A DNA stretch of 9,290 nt from an uncultured Burkholderiales bacterium (GTDB lineage: Bacteria; Pseudomonadota; Gammaproteobacteria; Burkholderiales; Burkholderiaceae_C). The position numbers and the translations under genes were made by a program. Below the pieces are notes generated by a model. The model did not search any database and was not told the DNA's origin. It saw only the letters and a list, made by a program, of their open reading frames with translations. Position 1 is the stretch's first letter; each line of letters starts with the position of its first letter. The DNA lies in assembly GCA_903926695.1 (NCBI GenBank), contig CAIYKK010000260.1, forward strand, positions 1-9,290, in the 5' to 3' direction. Positions 5,715 through 9,290 of the stretch are shown in pieces.

Positions 5715-7105
5715 CAGTTTGCGCGTGAAATCCCGGCCTTCAAGCCGGGGAGGTAGAGCGCGGGATGCAAAGCATCACCCTGCTTTGGTTGCGTACCTGT
5801 CGCTTCTGTTTTTGCCACCAGTTGATAACCGTATCCATCACCGCGTTGCACGACGGTGCAATAGCGGTGGGATACACCTTGAACCAAACCATTGCTGGTC
5901 TGGATATTAAAACTGCCAGAAGCTCTGACGGCCACCCGTCCGATATGGCAACCCGCCTTCTTTCCTTTGGTGACTATCGCTTTCACCCGGTCGCCAGTCT
6001 GGAAGCCTTGAATGTTTTTAGAGCGGGTCAGGTAGCCCCGCACACAGCCAAACTTGTCCAGCCGAGTGCGCTGGTAACTGCCGCGCCCCATTGCCTTGAT
6101 GCATAGCGTTGGTTTTCGCCAGCCGGTCATGGAGTTCATAGGGCCGACACAGGCCGCATCGAGTGCATGGGTTTTAGGGATTCCCAACTCAATTCGATTG
6201 AATTTGGTTCTACCGCCGGATGCAGTTTCAACCACCAAGCCCGTCGTTTTGAGGGCATTGATCAACGCCCAGCGAGTTGCATTGACGGCAGCGGCATCCT
6301 TGAGCGGACGTTTGGCTTGGGCCTGAATGCGCTTCAAGCGCTCGGGTTGCTTGGCTAAAAAAACTTCAACCGGCAAAGCCGCCTTTTTTGCGTTGCAGCA
6401 TTGGCAAGCCAGCGTGAGGTTGCTGATGCGGTCTGAGCCACTTTTCGACTTGGGGTGGATGTGCTCAATTTGCAGCGGCACGTTTTTAGCGCCGCAATAG
6501 GCGCAAGTCCGGTGCCACTTTTCCAGCAGGTATTCACGCACTTCGTAGCCCGCCAAGGTGCCCTGCTGGTACTGCGCACCTTCAATTTCCGGGTTCTCCA
6601 GTGCCTGCATATCGAAGCGCACCAGTTCGGTACTGATGGCCGATACCGGGGCATACCGCTGAATGCGGTTCACCCATGCCAGCGTCGTATCAACCCGATG
6701 CTGCAGGCTTGGTGCCAGCCAGCCTGACTTTTTGTTGCCCCGGTTGAGACGCCGTGCAGGGCGGTAGCGCAAGCGACTGCGCCGCAGACTGCGGTGCCCG
6801 CGCCGTGCTGTGAGCGCTTCGCTGATCTGTTTGCCCCGATGCATCAGTTCAAACAGGTTGATGACAGCCACACCGTTTTCTGCTGTTTCCCGCACCAAAG
6901 CCATGCCGGTGGTTTTACTGCCCGGATCAAGTTTGACGCGCAGCGCCTGAAACTCGTTGTCTTCAGCCAAACGGTCAACAACGCGAATCGTGAATGGCAT
7001 GACCTTGTGGACGCGCGCCCGCCCGCGCGCCAGCAGCAATCTGGCCCGCTTTTCGGTACACGGCATCAAAGGCCTGCCGCTCCTGTCTAAAACAAACACT
7101 GCCAT
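5714..7105 (-). CDS. iscB: RNA-guided endonuclease IscB
   Basis: A 463-residue, apparently complete IscB, the IS200/IS605-borne relative and likely ancestor of Cas9. Order: N-terminal PLMP domain (RPLMPC at 11-16, then an Arg/Leu-rich helix); RuvC-I with Asp60 (VKLDPGSKTTG); an arginine-rich bridge helix (about 101-122); RuvC-II with Glu160 (AISTELVRFD); an HNH domain with C201/C204, the core IEHIHPKS with His215, and CQCCN (234-238); RuvC-III with His313 and Asp316 (KTHALDAACVG); and a C-terminal domain (about 330-463) corresponding to the target-adjacent-motif-interacting part. All nuclease residues are present, so it should be active. Known IscBs use an omega-RNA encoded just upstream to cut double-stranded DNA beside a short 3' motif. 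The start ATG (7103-7105) gives the family-typical MAVFVLDRSGRPLMP. The last codons read through the right-end hairpin (LPGLKAG) and the stop shares its A with the moeB ATG. Confidence 0.95.
   Translation of the reverse strand: MAVFVLDRSGRPLMPCTEKRARLLLARGRARVHKVMPFTIRVVDRLAEDNEFQALRVKLDPGSKTTGMALVRETAENGVAVINLFELMHRGKQISEALTARRGHRSLRRSRLRYRPARRLNRGNKKSGWLAPSLQHRVDTTLAWVNRIQRYAPVSAISTELVRFDMQALENPEIEGAQYQQGTLAGYEVREYLLEKWHRTCAYCGAKNVPLQIEHIHPKSKSGSDRISNLTLACQCCNAKKAALPVEVFLAKQPERLKRIQAQAKRPLKDAAAVNATRWALINALKTTGLVVETASGGRTKFNRIELGIPKTHALDAACVGPMNSMTGWRKPTLCIKAMGRGSYQRTRLDKFGCVRGYLTRSKNIQGFQTGDRVKAIVTKGKKAGCHIGRVAVRASGSFNIQTSNGLVQGVSHRYCTVVQRGDGYGYQLVAKTEATGTQPKQGDALHPALYLPGLKAGISRAN
5731..5750 (+). 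repeat. Right-end subterminal hairpin of the IscB element
   Basis: TCCCGGC and GCCGGGG pair over 7 bp (one T-G wobble) around the loop CTTCAA, followed by AGGTAG. It lies inside the last codons of iscB. The same hairpin form recurs at 7367-7386 in the same orientation, the pattern recognised by single-strand Y1 transposases. Confidence 0.75.
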
Positions 7106-7395
7106 TTCAAAATCTTCTGCCCTTACGGGCCTGGTGACGTAAGCCTTTCGGCAAATCTCCCCTCGGGAATGTCAGCAACCGGCTCCTGCTCTTGCGAGCA
7201 GCGGCAAAGACCTTCGACCCTTTACCTTTGGTCTGCATGATCCAAGCCTTGCAGAGCAGCAAACTGAGGAAGCATTTACTGGTGCGTCTGAACGACCTGT
7301 TACTAACGTAGCGGGTTGGATACCGCTTTCCCTGTTTCAACCCAGCTTTTTGGATTTCTCCTCAAGCTCCGCTCTTTAAAGCGGGGGTAGTTGAC
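7106..7395 (-). ncRNA. omega-RNA / HEARO-type RNA upstream of iscB
   Basis: About 290 bases directly 5' of iscB, co-directional, the usual place of the IscB guide RNA. On the minus strand it contains clustered small hairpins with GNRA-type loops: TGCTC-GCAA-GAGCA (7200-7187), GCC-GAAA-GGC (7152-7143), GCCC-GTAA-GGGC (7130-7119), a TCCC-GAG-GGGA triloop between the first two, and the left-end hairpin at 7386-7367. A 77-codon frame runs through this stretch (7107-7340), but the structure and position argue for RNA, not protein. In known systems the 5' end of this RNA reads out of the element into flanking DNA and that part is the guide, so the guide here should lie around 7390-7420 (protease 3' end and stop). 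Ends are approximate; I cannot run a covariance search. Confidence 0.82.
7367..7386 (+). repeat. Left-end subterminal hairpin of the IscB element
   Basis: CTCCGCT pairs with AGCGGGG over 7 bp (one T-G wobble) around the loop CTTTAA, followed by GGTAG. It matches the right-end hairpin in orientation, loop pattern (CTTYAA) and flank, and lies about 17 bases from the protease stop codon. Confidence 0.7.
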
Positions 7396-7402
7396 CGGCG
7401 AC

Positions 7403-8842
7403 TCAGTTGTCTTTTTTCTCGTTTTTTGGCTCAATCACGGCGGTCTTGCTGATCAGCACCGGGCGGCCCTTGAGCTGGTTGATAGCCTGGATCAGCGGAA
7501 AGTCCTTGTCGCTGCCCAACTCAGGCGAGCGGCGCTGCTCGGGCGTTTTTTTGGCCTCAATTTCGAGCTTTTTCAACGCTTCCTCGCGGGCTTTTTCCCG
7601 GTTGGCGTCCTTGACTTCGGCGCCCTGGCCGCTGTTGAGGTGCTTTTCCAGATCAGCTTCTCGGGTGCGCAGGGCTGCAAACGGGCTGCCCTCGGCGGTC
7701 TCGTCGATCAGCACGTCGGGAACGATGCCGCGTGCCTGAATCGACTTGCCGCTCGGCGTGTAGTAGCGCGCCGTCGTCAGCTTGATGCCGGTGTCGGGGC
7801 CGAGCGGGCGCACCGTCTGCACCGAGCCTTTGCCAAACGTCTGGTTGCCCATGATGGTGGCGCGCTTGTGATCCTGCAGCGCACCGGCGACGATTTCGCT
7901 GGCCGAGGCCGAACCTTCGTTGACCAGCACGACCAGCGGCACCGTTTTCAGCGCGGCGGGCAGGTTTTTCAGCGGGTCGGTGCCATTGCGGCGCTGGTAG
8001 AACTCGGGCGAAGCTTTGTAGGTGAACTTGCTTTCCGCGAGCTGGCCGTTGGTCGAAACCACGGTCACGTTCTCGGGCAGGAAAGCCGCCGACACCGCCA
8101 CCGCCGCATCCAGCAGGCCGCCGGGATCGTTGCGCAAATCGAGCACCAAGCCTTTGAGCTTGGGCTCCTGCTTGTAAATCTGCTCCAGCTTGGTCACAAA
8201 ATCATCGACCGTGCGTTCCTGGAACTGGCTCAGGCGAATCCACGCGTAACCGGGTTCAATCACCTTGCTGCGCACCGACTGGGTGCGGATTTCTTCGCGG
8301 ATGATGGTCACCGGGAAGGTGCGGTTTTCGTCCTTGCGGAAAATCGTCAGCAGCACCTTGGTTTGCGGCTCGCCGCGCATTTTTTTCACCGCCTCGTTCA
8401 GGCTCAAGCCCTTGACGGCGGTGTCGTCGATGCGGGTGATCAAATCGTTGGGCTTCAAGCCAGCGCGGTCAGCGGGCGAGCCTTCAATCGGCGAGACCAC
8501 TTTGACCAGCCCGTCTTCCTGGCTGATCTCGATGCCCACGCCGACAAAGCGCCCGGAAGTGCCTTCGCGAAATTCTTTGTAAGACTTTTTATCAAAATAC
8601 GCCGAATGCGGGTCCAGACTGGCGACCATGCCGGAGATGGCATCGCTGATCAGTTTCTTTTCATCGACCGGCTCGACGTAGTCAGACTTGACCATGCCGA
8701 AGACGGCGGCGAGTTGCTGCAACTCTTCCAGCGGCAGCGGCGCCATGCCTGCCCTCGCGACGGCTTGCAGCTGCACGGTGGTGAGCGCCCCGGCCATGGC
8801 GCCAATTGAAATCCAGCCGACTATCTTGAGCTTTTGACCCAT
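7403..8842 (-). CDS. ctpA: S41 family carboxy-terminal processing protease (CtpA/Prc type)
   Basis: A 479-residue exported or membrane-anchored serine protease. Order: hydrophobic N-terminal segment (about 7-25) acting as signal peptide or anchor; a helical region with SLDPHSAYF (75-83); a PDZ domain (about 97-172) with the GRFVGVGIEI ligand strand; and the S41 core with LDLRNDPGG (234-242). The catalytic set by motif and spacing is Ser313 (GSASASEI), Lys338 (FGKGSVQ) and Gln342. A charged C-terminal helix (about 390-435) follows. CTPs trim or degrade periplasmic proteins at their C-termini, often in envelope and murein homeostasis. The ATG at 8842 has TTAGGA 8 bases upstream, and TATATT (8894-8899) is a possible -10 with no good -35. 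It lies between gpmA and moeB; the IscB element begins just after its stop, and its 3' end probably supplies the omega-RNA guide. Confidence 0.93.
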   Translation of the reverse strand: MGQKLKIVGWISIGAMAGALTTVQLQAVARAGMAPLPLEELQQLAAVFGMVKSDYVEPVDEKKLISDAISGMVASLDPHSAYFDKKSYKEFREGTSGRFVGVGIEISQEDGLVKVVSPIEGSPADRAGLKPNDLITRIDDTAVKGLSLNEAVKKMRGEPQTKVLLTIFRKDENRTFPVTIIREEIRTQSVRSKVIEPGYAWIRLSQFQERTVDDFVTKLEQIYKQEPKLKGLVLDLRNDPGGLLDAAVAVSAAFLPENVTVVSTNGQLAESKFTYKASPEFYQRRNGTDPLKNLPAALKTVPLVVLVNEGSASASEIVAGALQDHKRATIMGNQTFGKGSVQTVRPLGPDTGIKLTTARYYTPSGKSIQARGIVPDVLIDETAEGSPFAALRTREADLEKHLNSGQGAEVKDANREKAREEALKKLEIEAKKTPEQRRSPELGSDKDFPLIQAINQLKGRPVLISKTAVIEPKNEKKDN

Positions 8843-9040
8843 AACTATGTTCCTAACCTGTTAAAGAGCCAACGCTCCTTCTGTATCGACGGCAATATAC
8901 ACCTTGGAGTTGGGCCTGACGCGGCAGTTCCGCTATCTGTGCTTTAGAGTGCAGGAAAACGCGGGAAACAAGGGGGTTTTCGCCATATTTTTACGGATTT
9001 TCACAAAACAAGCCTGCCATGACGGCCGGAAAAAACGTGC

Positions 9041-9075
9041 AGGCCGCCGGGTTTGAGTCGCCCGGCGGCCTTTTT
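9041..9075. terminator. Strong hairpin terminator downstream of gpmA
   Basis: A perfect 10-bp stem (GGCCGCCGGG 9042-9051 and CCCGGCGGCC 9061-9070) with a 9-base loop. On the plus strand it is followed at once by TTTTT (9071-9075). On the minus strand, the direction of gpmA, six T residues (9035-9030) follow after a 5-6 base spacer. It may therefore work in both directions, ending gpmA transcripts and blocking antisense entry. Confidence 0.75.
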
Positions 9076-9116
9076 GGCGTCAAAACACGCGTCTGCCTGA
9101 AAAGGCATGCGTCCGA

Positions 9117-9290
9117 TCAGGCTGCAATGGCAGCGCCCTGCGCGCCCACGGCGGCGGCGGCTTTGGCGGCGGCTTCGCTGTCGCCGAGGTAGTAGCTGCG
9201 AATCGGTTTCAGGTTCGCGTCCAGCTCATACACCAGCGGAATGCCGTTGGGAATGTTCAGCCCGACGATGGCGTCGTCCGAGATGTTGTC
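9117..9290 (-). CDS. gpmA: 2,3-bisphosphoglycerate-dependent phosphoglycerate mutase, C-terminal part
   Basis: The last 57 codons of a gene whose 5' part lies beyond the window edge. The translated end contains [14 protein letters not shown] and PIRSYYLGD, followed by an Ala-rich tail; these match the GpmA C-terminus (E. coli: LNIPTGVPLVYE... and RYYLG). The enzyme interconverts 3- and 2-phosphoglycerate in glycolysis and gluconeogenesis in the cytoplasm. The catalytic histidines are upstream and not visible here. The stop at 9117-9119 is followed by the hairpin terminator at 9041-9075, so it is probably transcribed separately from the protease gene. Confidence 0.92.
   Translation of the reverse strand, partial: DNISDDAIVGLNIPNGIPLVYELDANLKPIRSYYLGDSEAAAKAAAAVGAQGAAIAA

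Larger units (their letters stand above)
5715..7395 (-). mobile_element. IscB element (IS200/IS605-like, HEARO type), transposase-less
   Basis: About 1.68 kb inserted between the S41 protease stop (7403) and the moeB start (5714). Contents in minus-strand order: left-end hairpin (7386-7367), structured omega-RNA region, iscB, and right-end hairpin (5750-5731), which is inside the iscB 3' end. Both end hairpins have the same orientation, a CTTYAA loop and an adjacent GGTAG on the plus strand. There are no terminal inverted repeats or target duplication, as expected for IS200/IS605-type ends. The right boundary is placed at 5715 because the next bases, ATGA, match the insertion context I recall being reported for HEARO elements. 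The left boundary is uncertain by roughly 10 bases. No TnpA (Y1 transposase) gene is in the window, so mobility would need one in trans. Confidence 0.8.

Noticed and set aside
5007..5756. Long plus-strand open frame opposite moeB
   Set aside because: It mirrors the MoeB-type coding region, where all catalytic motifs are on the minus strand.
7107..7340. 77-codon open frame on the minus strand upstream of iscB
   Set aside because: It lies inside the predicted omega-RNA, has Arg/Lys-rich low-complexity content with no domain, and its codons coincide with RNA hairpins. It is most likely an artefact of a noncoding region.
5714..7402. CRISPR array or Cas9 locus
   Set aside because: The RuvC/HNH protein resembles Cas9 in domain order but is IscB-sized with a PLMP N-terminus and lacks a REC lobe. 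There are no regularly spaced repeats and no cas genes.
7391..8809. Long plus-strand open frame opposite the S41 protease
   Set aside because: It is the antisense shadow of a clear protease gene; the translation is His/Arg/Gln-rich with no recognisable domain and no ribosome site.

Overview
The window reads as chromosome of a GC-rich betaproteobacterium, most likely Burkholderiales/Comamonadaceae. This rests on codon use, the protein families and the gpmA - S41 peptidase - MoeB-type gene order; no 16S or other marker is present. All genes but one are on the minus strand, so transcription mostly runs from high to low coordinates.

Region by region, in minus-strand order: the 3' end of gpmA (9117-9290) with a strong hairpin terminator; a carboxy-terminal processing protease of family S41 (7403-8842); an inserted IscB element (about 5715-7395) made of an omega-RNA/HEARO-type noncoding region and a full-length iscB (5714-7105); a MoeB-type E1-like adenylyltransferase (4947-5714); a single-domain response regulator (4197-4577); a NarL/LuxR-type response regulator, the only plus-strand gene (3556-4188), divergent from a CHASE3 histidine kinase (2075-3415); then a YqjD/ElaB-like protein (1271-1666), a YqjE-like holin-fold membrane protein (882-1247), an unrecognised membrane protein (434-880) and a BON-domain lipoprotein candidate (6-326).

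The most interesting part is the IscB element, an RNA-guided nuclease of the Cas9-ancestor lineage. It keeps all RuvC and HNH catalytic motifs, has a structured noncoding region upstream with several GNRA-type hairpins, has matching subterminal hairpins in direct orientation at both ends, and has no transposase gene. It sits exactly between the protease stop codon and the moeB start codon. The iscB stop overlaps the moeB start (TGATG), which fits insertion immediately 5' of an ATGA target. The omega-RNA guide should therefore derive from the 3' end of the protease gene and its flank.

The left half looks like a sensor kinase with two receivers (one DNA-binding, one stand-alone) next to a small envelope/stress operon. 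The functional link between the two is inference from position only.
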